A DNA stretch of 61,202 bases, from contig PYJC01000059.1 of the NCBI GenBank assembly GCA_003635255.1, positions 1 to 61,202 of the forward strand, written 5' to 3'. Positions within the stretch are counted from its first letter, which is position 1. Every line of letters begins with the position of its first letter. A model generated the notes under the pieces. It was not told the DNA's origin, ran no database searches, and was given only the letters and a program-made list of their open reading frames with translations. Shown here in pieces: positions 8,861 through 20,639 of the stretch. The DNA is from Candidatus Poribacteria bacterium (GTDB taxonomy: Bacteria > Poribacteria > WGA-4E > WGA-3G). The position numbers and the translations under genes were made by a program.

Positions 8861-8911
8861 CTGACTACTGACTGCTGATGGCTAATTGCCGATGGCTGAC
8901 TGCTGACAGCC
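8861..8911 (+). repeat. Heptamer array upstream of groEL promoter
   Basis: Seven units in strict 7-bp phase: TGACTAC, TGACTGC, TGATGGC, TAATTGC, CGATGGC, TGACTGC, TGACAGC. It ends nine bases before the groEL -35 box. Confidence 0.85.
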
Positions 8912-8919
8912 TTAAAAAA

Positions 8920-8948
8920 TTGACTTTATGCGTCGTATATGCTATAAT
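8920..8948 (+). promoter_or_regulatory. Sigma70-type promoter of groEL
   Basis: TTGACT (8920-8925) and TATAAT (8943-8948) are separated by exactly 17 bp. No CIRCE inverted repeat (TTAGCACTC-type) is visible, so HrcA control is not supported here. Confidence 0.85.
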
Positions 8949-9019
8949 TATTGAAGCAATTTGCAATTGCAAGACTTCTAATATTTGAATATTACAACAT
9001 ATTACAACGCTAAAATTGA

Positions 9020-10669
<1,650 letters not shown>

Positions 10670-10681
10670 AACGACTCATAA

Positions 10682-10708
10682 GAAGGCGTGCTTTGTAAGT
10701 GCGCCTTC
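10682..10708. terminator. Hairpin between convergent genes
   Basis: GAAGGCG and CGCCTTC form a perfect 7-bp stem with a 13-nt loop, 12 bp after the groEL stop and before the convergent 10739 gene. There is no good T-run on either side, so termination is likely but not certain. Confidence 0.5.
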
Positions 10709-10738
10709 CCTATCACTACGAAACAGAAAAAGCAAGCG

Positions 10739-11221
10739 TTATTCACTATTACGCTGTATCTGATACCGTGGTTCCATCCCGCTATCCCAATCACAATCCA
10801 AACAAAACATCGTGTCCGATCCCAAATACTGGATATTTTTACCCTTACACTCCGGACACACCTTAACCGGCTTTTCCAGCTCGTCTTCCACGTTATGTTC
10901 AAAGATACTCAAATAGTACACCTTTAACTCACCCGGGTAACGGTGACCCATTGAACAACGAATTTGATTGGAATTATCGCTTTCAAAACGGTCGATTGTT
11001 TCCCGAAGGAACGTTAACCGACGATGGCAGATAGGACATGGGTTAGGGCTCAACTCTTTTAGGACAACCAGATCTGTATTTTCCTGTTGGATAGAAACTG
11101 CCAAGGCGAGATGGTGCGCGAGTTGCAAATGCGAAATTCCCTCGTAACCGAGCGTTTCAGCAAGCTCCGAGACAACTTTCGCATAACTTTGTGGACTCAG
11201 CACGACCTCTGTAGGAATCAT
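10739..11221 (-). CDS. Hypothetical protein with two Cys pairs (zinc ribbon-like)
   Basis: A 160-residue soluble protein I do not recognise. The middle has CPICHRRLTFLRE with a later C and H (IRCSMGH), and the end has VCPECKGKN and MFCLDCDWD: two sets of Cys pairs that look like zinc ribbons at about residues 62-90 and 124-145. The N-terminal third is helical. It may bind nucleic acid or a protein partner; nothing more can be said. It is convergent with groEL and lies 86 bp after the small gene at 11308-11691, probably the same transcript. Confidence 0.65.
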   Translation of the reverse strand: MIPTEVVLSPQSYAKVVSELAETLGYEGISHLQLAHHLALAVSIQQENTDLVVLKELSPNPCPICHRRLTFLRETIDRFESDNSNQIRCSMGHRYPGELKVYYLSIFEHNVEDELEKPVKVCPECKGKNIQYLGSDTMFCLDCDWDSGMEPRYQIQRNSE

Positions 11222-11307
11222 TGTTCCACCCTTTAAACTTGAGAGAAGCCGATAGATACGTTCCAGAATGGGCAGTCACCCCCTATACTTTTCTAAGTGA
11301 AAGAGAA

Positions 11308-11691
11308 TTAAGCTGTCCCATCTTCGGACGGGCCAGAAGTCTGTGTCCGATCGGTGTTCCGAGCAAGTGGTGATGCTGATACATTTCTTTGTCCTCGATA
11401 CGCATCTGCAGGTTGATTCCGGATCAGAAGTAAGTCGTCTCCGTCACGCTCAATAATATCGTCCTGCATGAGTGTAACTTCATACTTCCGCATACTCGTC
11501 ATGAAATTGATAGTGACGCGGGCTGATGCTTCCAATTTAATACGCCAACCGGTCTCCGTTAGCGTTCGTGTGAACCGATCACTAATATCAATTGACTGCA
11601 TCTGTGCAGCGTTGATAATAATACCACTTGCTGCCTCGGTCTGATTTTTTTGGGTCTCAACCACGTTTTCGTTATTACCTTGTTCTGCCAT
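11308..11691 (-). CDS. Hypothetical protein
   Basis: A 127-residue protein without recognised family. The N-terminal 20 residues and the last 30 (QRNVSASPLARNTDRTQTSG) are polar and probably disordered; the core has alternating strands (GWRIKLEASARVTINFM, KYEVTLMQDDIIERDGDDLLLI), suggesting a small beta fold. A good promoter (11729-11758) drives it, and the AUG follows GGGGTAAAGC. It is divergent from the VWA gene. Confidence 0.6.
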   Translation of the reverse strand: MAEQGNNENVVETQKNQTEAASGIIINAAQMQSIDISDRFTRTLTETGWRIKLEASARVTINFMTSMRKYEVTLMQDDIIERDGDDLLLIRNQPADAYRGQRNVSASPLARNTDRTQTSGPSEDGTA

Positions 11692-11728
11692 GCTTTACCC
11701 CACTTCTGTAGCAGTTTATTTAAAAAAT

Positions 11729-11758
11729 ATTCTAACACAGTGAATCGCGAGTTGTCAA
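11729..11758 (-). promoter_or_regulatory. Sigma70-type promoter for the 11691 gene
   Basis: On the minus strand TTGACA (11753-11758), 18-bp spacer, TAGAAT (11729-11734). It is divergent from the promoter at 11832. Confidence 0.7.
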
Positions 11759-11831
11759 ACTTATTTGAGGGTGAAGGTTTTCGTAGAAAACCGTATTCTC
11801 ACTGCGGAGCAAACTGACGACTAAAATCCAT

Positions 11832-11861
11832 TTGACATCAATCCCGTAATTAGGCTATAAT
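11832..11861 (+). promoter_or_regulatory. Sigma70-type promoter for the VWA gene
   Basis: TTGACA (11832-11837), 18-bp spacer, TATAAT (11856-11861). Transcription would start near 11868, about 20 nt before the ATG, which has no Shine-Dalgarno site. Confidence 0.85.
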
Positions 11862-11888
11862 ATATCGTAAAACGGATTTAAAACATAT

Positions 11889-14264
11889 ATGCGATTCACC
11901 TATTTTTGGCCCGGATGGGCAGTTGCACTCGGTATCGGGATTGTCATTGGTATCACTCTCTTTGTCTATTTCCGAACAACACATGCTATGCATCCGAGGT
12001 ATCGGTTTTTACTCATTGCAATACGGATCTGTGCAGCGTCGATCCTGCTCTGTTGCCTCTTAGCACCTGTCATCCTTGAAAAGAAGGACATCACACCACC
12101 GACGCATCTCTCTATCTTAGTAGATACATCGCGGAGTATGGAACTCGTTGATACCCCTATAAGCACGTCACCGACATCTCGTCTAAATCAAGTGAATCAA
12201 CTGCTGTTCAATCCACAAGCACAATTCCTTCAGACTTTACGCGACCGTTTTGAGGTGCATCTCTATCCTTTTGATACAGGGCTTCAGCAGAGCGTGGTGT
12301 TACCCCAAGACCTCGATGCCGAAAGCGTACCGCAATTTGAACCGAAAGGCGCACTCACCGACATTGGAACTGCTATACGTGAAGTCGCAGCCGCATGGAA
12401 AGGACAACAAAACGCTGGAATTCTACTTATTACCGATGGTGGACATAACTCTGGACAATTGCCTTTATCGGATATTACTGCGTTGGAAGTGCCGGTCTAT
12501 ACAATTGGTGTCGGCTCTGTAGAAGCCCCGAAAGACATCCAAATTCAACATGTTGATTACACACCTGTTGCATACACAAACCACGAGAATATCATTCGTG
12601 TGACGGTTGTGCAAACAGGGTATATCGGTAAAACGACGCGACTCTCTCTGCGTGAAGTGAAGCGTAAAACCCTTATAGATACCGCAACATTAACCTTTGA
12701 ACACCCACAGGACACAACGTCCGTGAGTGCTACCACAAAACAGGTTGTTGAGTTAAAATTGACACCACAAGTTGAAGGGAACTTTCAATATACCGTTGAG
12801 CTGCCAGCACTTGATGGCGAGTTGACAGAAGCAAACAATCAGAAAACGTTTTCAGTGAAAGTTGTAAAGGCAAAACTCAACGTTTTCTATCTCGAAGGCA
12901 GACCGAGATGGGAGTACACGTTTTTAAAACGCGTATTAGAACGAGACCCTGATATTGAGGCTACTTGTACAGTTTTATTACGCAACAGATCTAAACGATT
13001 TCCACCTGATAATACAGTGCTTAGCCGTTTAGATGGGTACTATCCACAAACAACACCAACATCCGAAACGCCACGATTTCCTGAAACATCCGCTGAACTC
13101 TCTAAGTACGATGTGTTGATTTTAGGAGACTTAGGCATTGAGCATCTTACCAGCACGCAGCAACGCGCAATTGTTGATTTCGTTGAAGTGCAAGGAAAAT
13201 CTATCATATTTCTGCCGTCTCGTAGGATGCTTGGCATGAATGGGCTGCGAAACACGGAATTAGCGCCGCTTTTGCCGATTGATATTCCAAGAGGTGGTTG
13301 TCGTAGGCACGATACTGAATTCACTGTCCGACTCACCCGATCCGGTGAGTTTCATCCGATGCTGCAGCTGATGGAGCCGCAACGAAATCAACCCTCGGTT
13401 TCAGGCGAGCATAACGCCGCAATCTGGCGAAACATGCCACCTCTGTTTCGATCTTTTAGTGGATTTCGTCTGAGGGGCGGCGCAACAACCCTCATGGAAA
13501 GCGGGAGAGGCAACCCTCTTCTGATGCTTCAGAGAACCGGCTTAGGTAAAAGCCTCCTAATTGCAGCGGAGGGGCTCTGGAATTGGGATTTCGGTGTTAA
13601 TACTTTTAAAGATACCCGCTACGATGATATCTACGCACGCTTCTGGGCGCAAGCACTTCGATGGATGGCAACAGATACCGATGACGAAAAATTACATCTT
13701 ACCACGGACGCGAATGCTTATGCGATTGGAGATACCGCGAAGGTCACGGCATATTTGTACTCTAAGGCCTATCGCGCCACGCAAACGGACGCAACAGTCC
13801 AATTTGAAGTCATTCCGCCTGAAGGCGCGCCTTTCCAACTCCAGATGCGCGGTGTAACCGAAAGTACGGACGAATCATCTTCACAGCAGACCGATATGGG
13901 GAATCTCTACACCGCTCAATTTACGCTGTTACAGAATGGAATCTATCGTATTCATGCTACCGGAAGAACCGGCGATCAGACACTCGGCGAGGATCAAATT
14001 GATATCCATGTTCATCCACAACTTGCTGAATTGGAAGCACCACAACTCAATGAAGACCTTCTGAAACAACTCGCCGCGGAAACTGGCGGCACCTATTTTA
14101 CGATGACGGATGCAAAATCAGTTTCGGAAAATATCGCCGATGTCCAAAACCCTGTATTTGTTGATGCAGAACGTGAACTCTGGAACCATCCGTTCATCCT
14201 GATTGCAGTCGTCGGATTATTAGGCACAGAATGGTTTTTACGCAAACGGATCGGGCTGACGTAA
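11889..14264 (+). CDS. VWA-domain membrane protein (BatA/glutamine amidotransferase-like)
   Basis: A 791-residue envelope protein. Two N-terminal membrane segments (about residues 8-29 and 40-62) are followed by a von Willebrand A domain whose MIDAS reads LVDTSRSM (DxSxS). A beta-rich middle region and a GATase1-like segment follow (NVFYLEGRPRWEYTFLKRVL, YDVLILGDLG, QRAIVDFVEVQGKSIIFLP), and one membrane segment closes the protein (HPFILIAVVGLLGTEWFL). Such proteins sit in MoxR/Bat-like operons with DUF4159 and DUF4175 partners, as here, and are thought to act in envelope assembly. No MoxR or DUF58 gene is next to it. Function is inferred from family only. Confidence 0.82.
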   Translation: MRFTYFWPGWAVALGIGIVIGITLFVYFRTTHAMHPRYRFLLIAIRICAASILLCCLLAPVILEKKDITPPTHLSILVDTSRSMELVDTPISTSPTSRLNQVNQLLFNPQAQFLQTLRDRFEVHLYPFDTGLQQSVVLPQDLDAESVPQFEPKGALTDIGTAIREVAAAWKGQQNAGILLITDGGHNSGQLPLSDITALEVPVYTIGVGSVEAPKDIQIQHVDYTPVAYTNHENIIRVTVVQTGYIGKTTRLSLREVKRKTLIDTATLTFEHPQDTTSVSATTKQVVELKLTPQVEGNFQYTVELPALDGELTEANNQKTFSVKVVKAKLNVFYLEGRPRWEYTFLKRVLERDPDIEATCTVLLRNRSKRFPPDNTVLSRLDGYYPQTTPTSETPRFPETSAELSKYDVLILGDLGIEHLTSTQQRAIVDFVEVQGKSIIFLPSRRMLGMNGLRNTELAPLLPIDIPRGGCRRHDTEFTVRLTRSGEFHPMLQLMEPQRNQPSVSGEHNAAIWRNMPPLFRSFSGFRLRGGATTLMESGRGNPLLMLQRTGLGKSLLIAAEGLWNWDFGVNTFKDTRYDDIYARFWAQALRWMATDTDDEKLHLTTDANAYAIGDTAKVTAYLYSKAYRATQTDATVQFEVIPPEGAPFQLQMRGVTESTDESSSQQTDMGNLYTAQFTLLQNGIYRIHATGRTGDQTLGEDQIDIHVHPQLAELEAPQLNEDLLKQLAAETGGTYFTMTDAKSVSENIADVQNPVFVDAERELWNHPFILIAVVGLLGTEWFLRKRIGLT

Positions 14265-14278
14265 AGGAGCAGTGTGCT

Positions 14279-14971
14279 GTGGGACGATTAATAAAATGGA
14301 AACCCGTTTTAATCTGTTGTTTTCTATTCGGTATATTCAGTAGTGTGCATATTGGACAAAATTTGATGGCTACTGGCGCACCAATGACTATCGCCCAGGT
14401 CCATTATAGCGGTGGTGGTGATTGGTACGGGGACGCAACCGTTATTAAAAATTGGCTCCGGCTGCTTCGGACCCGAACAGATATCGAGGCCGCTGACGAT
14501 AGAGTCATTCTTAAACTCACGGATCATACCCTTTACCAGTATCCGATGCTCTACCTTGTCGGGCACGGAAATATTCGATTGACCGAAAGTGAAGTCGAGG
14601 CGTTGCGGGATTACCTCATGAACGGTGGATTTCTTTTTGCCAACGATGATTACGGACTCGACAAGAGCTTCAGACGTGAAATGCAAAGGGTCTTTCCTGA
14701 GCAAGAACTACAGCCGATACCGAATACACATCTAATCTACCGTTGTTTCTATGAACTGAAAGGATTACCGAAAATTCATGAACATGATGGCGAACCCGCA
14801 CAAGGATTTGGGCTTTTTCACGATGGACGAATGGTCGTTTACTACGCTTATAGTGCTGACATCGGTGATGGACTTGAAGATGCCGATGTACATCCAACCG
14901 ATACGCCACAGGTACGCGAACTCGCTGCAAAGATGGCGGTTAATATCGCTGTGTATGCACTAACACATTAA
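14279..14971 (+). CDS. DUF4159 protein, exported
   Basis: A 230-residue protein with an N-terminal signal or anchor (WKPVLICCFLFGIFSSVHI) and one DUF4159 domain: VHYSGGGDWYGDATVIKNWL, YLVGHGNIRLTESEVEALRDYL, GGFLFANDDYGLDKSFRREM, VYYAYSADIGDG. I prefer the GTG at 14279, because AAAGGAG lies 9 bp upstream and this removes the overlap that an ATG at 14231 would force. DUF4159 proteins travel with VWA and MoxR genes; the role is unknown. It continues the operon from 11889. Confidence 0.82.
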   Translation: MGRLIKWKPVLICCFLFGIFSSVHIGQNLMATGAPMTIAQVHYSGGGDWYGDATVIKNWLRLLRTRTDIEAADDRVILKLTDHTLYQYPMLYLVGHGNIRLTESEVEALRDYLMNGGFLFANDDYGLDKSFRREMQRVFPEQELQPIPNTHLIYRCFYELKGLPKIHEHDGEPAQGFGLFHDGRMVVYYAYSADIGDGLEDADVHPTDTPQVRELAAKMAVNIAVYALTH

Positions 14972-15050
14972 TAGAATTCAAAGTAGCAGGCACGCACCAG
15001 CGGGTTCTCCGTCCACTCATACCTGATTAAAAGACAAAAGGACAAATAGA

Positions 15051-18000
15051 ATGAACACACAAAATGTAAATAAGGCTTATGAAAACCTAATCGCTCGATT
15101 ACAGACAATTCGGCGACAGTGGTGGTGGCTCACTTTTTCTCAAGGTCTCCTAAAATGCATCGGTATTCTCGCACTTGTCACGGTCGGCACCCTCATCATT
15201 TTAGCCATTAATATTCAAGCATGGCAGTCTCCTTTTTTGCTCTGGGTCCGTGTTGGAATTTTCTTATTTGCGGTTGCCATCGGTATCTATACCCTGATCC
15301 GAACACTTATTTTACCGCTCTGTCGTCGCCTCACGGATGCTGCGATCGCATCGCGCCTCGAATCGACACAAGTAGAAAGTGAACTCGCATCCGAAAACCG
15401 GATTCTGAGTGCTGTGCAGCTTTGGCAGAACTTGACAGACAACCGACTCGGTTATGCACCGGAATTTATTGAACACCTGATTATTCAAACCGACGAGGAT
15501 ATGAAAAATATCCAATATAGACGGGTATTTCAGACCGAATTTCGGAAAATTAAGCGGAATGCGGGTATTGCTGTTGCGGGAGCGGGAATTCTGCTCATCA
15601 CCCACCTTTTCTTGCCCAACGCTTTCACCGGTTTAGCAACTGCCTTTCAAACTTTGCCACAGACACTACCGGATAGTCAGAGGGATTCAAAACACACTAT
15701 CCAGATTACGGAAATTCAACCCGGCAGTGTTCAAATTGAACGCGGCACCGATGTTAACGTCACCACAAAGGTAACCGGACACATCGGCGCACCCGTTACA
15801 CTCTATTACCGAGTTGCAGACGAAAATGAAGATGCCCCAACAGGAACGTGGCAACCGATGCCTATGCAGCGCACAAACGACCTACAGGTGCCAAAAACCG
15901 ATCTGTCTTACCACGTGACCCTTAGAAATGTGAACCGTCCGCTCCAATACTATATCAATGTCAAAGAGGTGGCATCGGCACAGTATCAGGTAACAATTAG
16001 CGATGAACCGGTTGTCACCCAATTTCAGTATCGGCTTAGCTACCCCATCTACACGCAACTGCAACCGCAGACACTTCCCGCGAACACTGGCGATATTCAA
16101 GCACTCTTTGGAACAGAACTCGTATTTACTGGCGAAACTAACAAATCCCTTCAGGCGGCATCTCTCGTGTTTGAAGAATCTGATGATGTTATATTAGAGG
16201 TTACAACGCGACACCTAACTGAACCGCAAGGAAAATTAGAAAAACCTCGCACAATGCGTGGGTCTTTTGTCGCGCGACAGAGCGGAAACTATCATATCCA
16301 TATTACCGATGTTGAAGGTTTTACAAATCGCGATCCTATTAACTATACGCTCGCCGTCCTCAGAGATGCTGCGCCTGATGTCAATATCGTTTCACCTGCA
16401 CGAGATACTGTTCTGGATAATGCGATGTTAGTGGAACTGAAGGTGGAGGCTACTGATGACTACGGTATACAAGCACTCCAACTAATATATCATGTTGAGG
16501 CGGAGGGTGCCGAGGAGATAAACGTCCCATTGAAGCGGTGGGGTGTAGAAAACGTACCTGTCCGTAGGTCAGTCTCTGTATCATACACATGGGATGTGGA
16601 CCGGATCGGTATCTTTCCGGGTGAGACCATCGCTTATTACGTTCAGGCACTGGATAACGATAATGTCTCAGGACCGAATATCGGCAAGTCACCAACCTAT
16701 ACGCTCCGTTTCCCATCGCTTTCCGAATTATATGATTCCGTTGCTACCGAGCAGGAGACAGAGCAACAAAGCCTTGAAGAACTCGTTGATGAGCAAGCAG
16801 ATGCGACGGGTTTGGTTGATACCCTCCTCGGTAAAATCAGAAAGAGCCAAGAACTTACCCTTAACGATGAGAACTTGATGCAACGGGTGCTTGAAAACCA
16901 GGAGCGGATTGAGCAGAGAGCGAAGCAGTTGGTCGATGATATGAAGCAGACTGCCGAAGAGATGGAACAGAATCAACTCTTTGACACTGAGACGATACAG
17001 AAGTATCAGGAACTACAAAATCTCATGGAGAAGGCACTTTCTGAAGAACATAAGGAGATTTTGCGGAAGTTGTCAGAGGCGTTGGCAAAGCAACAGATGA
17101 ACCAACAAGAGAGATCAATGATGGAGGCGAACCTCAGTCAAGAGCAGTTTTTACAGCAACTCGAGCGGGCGAAATCGCTTTATGAACAGATCCTCCTCCA
17201 ACAGGAACTTGAAGCAGCCGCGAAACAGGCAAAAGCACTCGCTGAACAACAGAAGCAGCTGATGGATACGTTAGAAACGCTACCGCAGTCCACTCCAACA
17301 GCCGATCTCGCAGAAAAAGAGGACCGCGTCGGTGAAGAATTCGGGAGGCTCAGTGAGAAATTAGATAATCTCGGCACTGAGATGGGTGAACTCGCGGAGG
17401 ATAAAGAGAATGCGCCACCACAGATAGAACGACTCGCAGACGAAATCAAACGCCTCAACCAGTTTACCAAAGATCATAACCTGTCTGAGGACCTTCAAGC
17501 GACCAGTCAAAATCTCCGAAGCGATCAAAACACAGAGGCACTTGAATCCGGTCGTGCAGCGGAACAGACGCTGACAGAACTCGCGCAAGGGTTAGATAAC
17601 GCTTTGGCATTCATGGAAGGCGCGAACGCAAACGAAACCATGACTGCTATGCAAGAAGCCGTTGAAAGCGGGCTTCACCTCTCGCATCTCCACGAGAAAG
17701 TTCTTGCCAAGACAAACGACCTCATTATTGCTGGACAGACCGAGGCTTATATTCCGAGTGAAATCTTGCAGCTACAGCAACTTGCAGCGGATGAACTTAG
17801 CACAGCAGAAGGGATCGCTCAACTTTCCAATAAACTTTGGGAGTTAGGGAACCGACAGATAGAGGTGCCAAACAAAGTCATTTGGCATTTCAACGCCACA
17901 AACGACGCACTCTCCCGTGCTGCACGCGCCTTAGAGGATAGACAGCCCAGTCTCGCTGTCCCAATTCAGAGAACCGCGCTTGCTGACCTCAATCAGGCGG

Positions 18001-18611
18001 TTTTTGAACTCCTTGATGCAATGGCACAGATGAATCAGCAGATGGGTGCCAGCGGATTGGAGAACATGATGGAGCAGCTCCAACAACTCGCCGAGAGTCA
18101 GGAGCAGTTAAACCAGATGGCGCAAAACCTGAGTCAACAGATGCGAGAACAGGGACAAACCCCGGGCTTTGAGCAGATGATGCGTCAACTCGCTGCGCAA
18201 CAGGAGCTGATTCGGGAAGCGACCGAACGTCTTGCTGAACGCGCAGAACAGATGGCACAAATGTTAGGGAGTCTTGAAGAGGTCGCTGAGGATATGACGG
18301 AAGTTGAGAAGGCACTCCGACAGGGTGAACTCAGTGATCAGGTGCTCAATAGACAGGAGCAAATTTTAACGCGGATGCTTGATAGTTTGAAATCGTTACA
18401 AAAACGGGATGTCGGTAAACAGCGCAAGGCTGAGGTCGCAAAGAAGCCGGAAACGTCTGTCCAGGAAGTCCCGCCGCTGCATCCTGAACTCCTCGAAATC
18501 GTTCAGAAGTTAGAAGCTGCACCTCACGCAAAAGAGTTTGAGGACATCCCGTTCCAGTATCGGGAGCAACTGCGACGGTATTTTAAAGCACTTTCACAGA
18601 AGACTCGGTAA
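15051..18611 (+). CDS. DUF4175-like membrane protein with long coiled coil
   Basis: A 1186-residue protein. Two N-terminal membrane segments (about residues 25-50 and 60-85) and a third near 170-190 precede a periplasmic beta-rich part with Ig-like repeats (VTISDEPVVTQFQYRLSYPIY, LKVEATDDYGIQALQLIYHV). From about residue 560 to the end it is a Gln- and Glu-rich coiled coil (EQLNQMAQNLSQQMREQGQ and similar). This architecture matches DUF4175 proteins. AAAGGACAAATAGA precedes the ATG. It follows DUF4159 by 79 bp, so the three genes form one envelope module. Confidence 0.8.
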   Translation: MNTQNVNKAYENLIARLQTIRRQWWWLTFSQGLLKCIGILALVTVGTLIILAINIQAWQSPFLLWVRVGIFLFAVAIGIYTLIRTLILPLCRRLTDAAIASRLESTQVESELASENRILSAVQLWQNLTDNRLGYAPEFIEHLIIQTDEDMKNIQYRRVFQTEFRKIKRNAGIAVAGAGILLITHLFLPNAFTGLATAFQTLPQTLPDSQRDSKHTIQITEIQPGSVQIERGTDVNVTTKVTGHIGAPVTLYYRVADENEDAPTGTWQPMPMQRTNDLQVPKTDLSYHVTLRNVNRPLQYYINVKEVASAQYQVTISDEPVVTQFQYRLSYPIYTQLQPQTLPANTGDIQALFGTELVFTGETNKSLQAASLVFEESDDVILEVTTRHLTEPQGKLEKPRTMRGSFVARQSGNYHIHITDVEGFTNRDPINYTLAVLRDAAPDVNIVSPARDTVLDNAMLVELKVEATDDYGIQALQLIYHVEAEGAEEINVPLKRWGVENVPVRRSVSVSYTWDVDRIGIFPGETIAYYVQALDNDNVSGPNIGKSPTYTLRFPSLSELYDSVATEQETEQQSLEELVDEQADATGLVDTLLGKIRKSQELTLNDENLMQRVLENQERIEQRAKQLVDDMKQTAEEMEQNQLFDTETIQKYQELQNLMEKALSEEHKEILRKLSEALAKQQMNQQERSMMEANLSQEQFLQQLERAKSLYEQILLQQELEAAAKQAKALAEQQKQLMDTLETLPQSTPTADLAEKEDRVGEEFGRLSEKLDNLGTEMGELAEDKENAPPQIERLADEIKRLNQFTKDHNLSEDLQATSQNLRSDQNTEALESGRAAEQTLTELAQGLDNALAFMEGANANETMTAMQEAVESGLHLSHLHEKVLAKTNDLIIAGQTEAYIPSEILQLQQLAADELSTAEGIAQLSNKLWELGNRQIEVPNKVIWHFNATNDALSRAARALEDRQPSLAVPIQRTALADLNQAVFELLDAMAQMNQQMGASGLENMMEQLQQLAESQEQLNQMAQNLSQQMREQGQTPGFEQMMRQLAAQQELIREATERLAERAEQMAQMLGSLEEVAEDMTEVEKALRQGELSDQVLNRQEQILTRMLDSLKSLQKRDVGKQRKAEVAKKPETSVQEVPPLHPELLEIVQKLEAAPHAKEFEDIPFQYREQLRRYFKALSQKTR

Positions 18612-18638
18612 GCAAGTTTATCCGAGATTGGGTGCCAA

Positions 18639-19799
18639 ATGTTGAACCGTAGAAATTTTTTGATTAACGGAAGTACCGCATTGACAGGAATATTTCTCTT
18701 TAACCATCATCAGAGTCTGCATGCGTACCCCCATGAAATCCATATTGACAGACATAAAAACGAAAGGGAAAAGTGTATGAAGACAGCAGTTAGTATCGTT
18801 GACGATGCATTTTACATTAACGGAGAAGTTACCTATCCGGGACGCTCCTATCAAGGACGTAAAGTCGAAGGGTTGCTCATCAACACCCGCATGGTGCAAG
18901 GCATCTTTGATGACAGAAACCCAGAGACCATACACCTCTGGGAATACCCTGACACCGGAGAATGGGACCCCGAACGCAATACCCGCGAATTTTTAGCAGC
19001 GATGCCGACATGGCGTGCACACGGCGTATTGGCATTCACCATCAACCTCCAAGGCGGGAGTCCCGAAGGCTACTCCAAAGCGCAACCGTGGCACAATTCC
19101 GGTATAGAAGCAGATGGCAGTCTCAATTCAGATTATCTATCGCGTCTTGAACGCATCATTGATTTCGCCGACGCACTCGGTATGGTTGTCATTCTCGGTT
19201 ATTTCTATTTCGGGCAGGACCAGCGGGTTAAGGACGAGAACGCTGTCAAAAATGCCGTTGACAACGCAACCGGATGGCTCTTCGACAAAGGATACACCAA
19301 TGTTATCGTTGAGGTGAACAACGAATGCAATGTCAGAGCCTATACGCATGAAATTCTAAAACCGCAACGGGTACACGAGTTGATTGAACGTGTAAAGGCA
19401 ACGACACGCGACGGCAATCGATTCCTCGTTGGAACGAGTTATGGTGGCGGTACGGTGCCACTCGAAAATGTCGTCCGTGCCTCCGATTTCCTACTTGTCC
19501 ACGGAAACGGTGTCAAGGATCCCAATCGCATCATTGAGATGGTGCAACAGACGCGTGAAGTACCGGGCTACCGTCCGATGCCGATCCTTTTCAACGAAGA
19601 CGACCATTTCGATTTCGATAAACCCTTGAACAACTTTGTCGCTGCTGTCAGTCAATACGCCTCATGGGGCTACTTCGATCCGGGTGAAAACGATTATCAC
19701 CACGGTTACCAATCCGTTCCAGTCCAATGGCAGATCAACACACCCCGCAAACGTGATTTTTTCCAAAAGGCTCGCGATATCACTGGCTACAGTTCTTGA
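18639..19799 (+). CDS. Glycoside hydrolase-like TIM-barrel protein, Tat signal
   Basis: A 386-residue protein. The N-terminus NRRNFLINGSTALTG looks like a twin-arginine signal, so export in folded form is inferred. The body reads like a cellulase-type TIM barrel: WRAHGVLAFTINLQGG, GMVVILGYFYFGQDQ, NVIVEVNNECNVRAY (the Asn-Glu pair typical of the acid/base position of clan A hydrolases), FLLVHGNG, and PILFNEDDHFD (a possible second Glu). A shorter start at ATG 18777 has a better ribosome site (AAAGGGA) but would lose the signal; both may be used. It is 27 bp downstream of the DUF4175 gene. Substrate unknown. Confidence 0.75.
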   Translation: MLNRRNFLINGSTALTGIFLFNHHQSLHAYPHEIHIDRHKNEREKCMKTAVSIVDDAFYINGEVTYPGRSYQGRKVEGLLINTRMVQGIFDDRNPETIHLWEYPDTGEWDPERNTREFLAAMPTWRAHGVLAFTINLQGGSPEGYSKAQPWHNSGIEADGSLNSDYLSRLERIIDFADALGMVVILGYFYFGQDQRVKDENAVKNAVDNATGWLFDKGYTNVIVEVNNECNVRAYTHEILKPQRVHELIERVKATTRDGNRFLVGTSYGGGTVPLENVVRASDFLLVHGNGVKDPNRIIEMVQQTREVPGYRPMPILFNEDDHFDFDKPLNNFVAAVSQYASWGYFDPGENDYHHGYQSVPVQWQINTPRKRDFFQKARDITGYSS

Positions 19800-19871
19800 T
19801 AGCATCAGAAACCGAGCCTGAAATGAAAACATCCAAACCCGTCTGAACGAACCGCAAGGAAATTTAAAAAT

Positions 19872-20636
19872 ATGCTACCACAGATTGAACCCATCTATTT
19901 TGCCATTGCCGTTGTCGTTATCATTTTGCTTACGACAAGCGTCCGGATCCTTAAAGAATACGAACGCGCCGTTATTTTCCGTCTCGGACGATTGACCGGG
20001 ACCCGCGGGCCCGGTCTCGTATTTATGATACCGTTCTGGATTGAGCGGATGCAAAAAATCAGCCTCCGTGTTATCGTCAACGATGTCACCCCGCAAGATA
20101 TCATTACAAAAGACAACGTCTCCGTGAGCGTTAACGCCGTACTGACCTTCAGAGTCACCGAAGCCGACAAAGCAGTGATTGAGGTTGAGGACTTCGGTTT
20201 CGCAATCTCCCAAATTGCACAGACGACACTCCGAAGTGTCCTCGGACGTGCTGAACTCGACGACCTACTCTCCGAACGCGAAAAGTTAAATCAAGACTTG
20301 GAAAACATCATCAAGAAGCATTGTGAACCGTGGGGTGTTGAGGTGCAGGCGATGGAGATTAAACACGTAGATCTCCCTGTCGAAATGCAACGCGCCATGG
20401 CGCAGCAAGCGGAAGCCGAACGCGAACGCCGCGCCAAAGTCATACACGCCGAAGGTGAATTTGAGTCTGCCCAAGTGTTAACCGATGCAGCAGAAATCCT
20501 CAGCAAAACCCCGACAGCCGTGCAGCTCCGATTCCTACAAGCATTAGTAGAAGTCAGTGCAGAGAAGAACTCGACCCTCGTCTTCCCAATCCCGATAGAT
20601 CTGCTCAGTCCATTCCTTGAAAAGCTGAAAGATTAG
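19872..20636 (+). CDS. Slipin / stomatin-like SPFH protein
   Basis: A 254-residue band 7 (SPFH) membrane protein. One N-terminal membrane hairpin or segment ([19 protein letters not shown], about residues 8-27) is followed by the classic [41 protein letters not shown], and [18 protein letters not shown] at the end. An Ala/Glu-rich coiled segment ([19 protein letters not shown]) lies before it. Slipins organise membrane microdomains. The usual NfeD partner protease is not adjacent. The ATG follows AAGGAAATTTAAAA. Confidence 0.93.
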   Translation: MLPQIEPIYFAIAVVVIILLTTSVRILKEYERAVIFRLGRLTGTRGPGLVFMIPFWIERMQKISLRVIVNDVTPQDIITKDNVSVSVNAVLTFRVTEADKAVIEVEDFGFAISQIAQTTLRSVLGRAELDDLLSEREKLNQDLENIIKKHCEPWGVEVQAMEIKHVDLPVEMQRAMAQQAEAERERRAKVIHAEGEFESAQVLTDAAEILSKTPTAVQLRFLQALVEVSAEKNSTLVFPIPIDLLSPFLEKLKD

Positions 20637-20639
20637 GAG

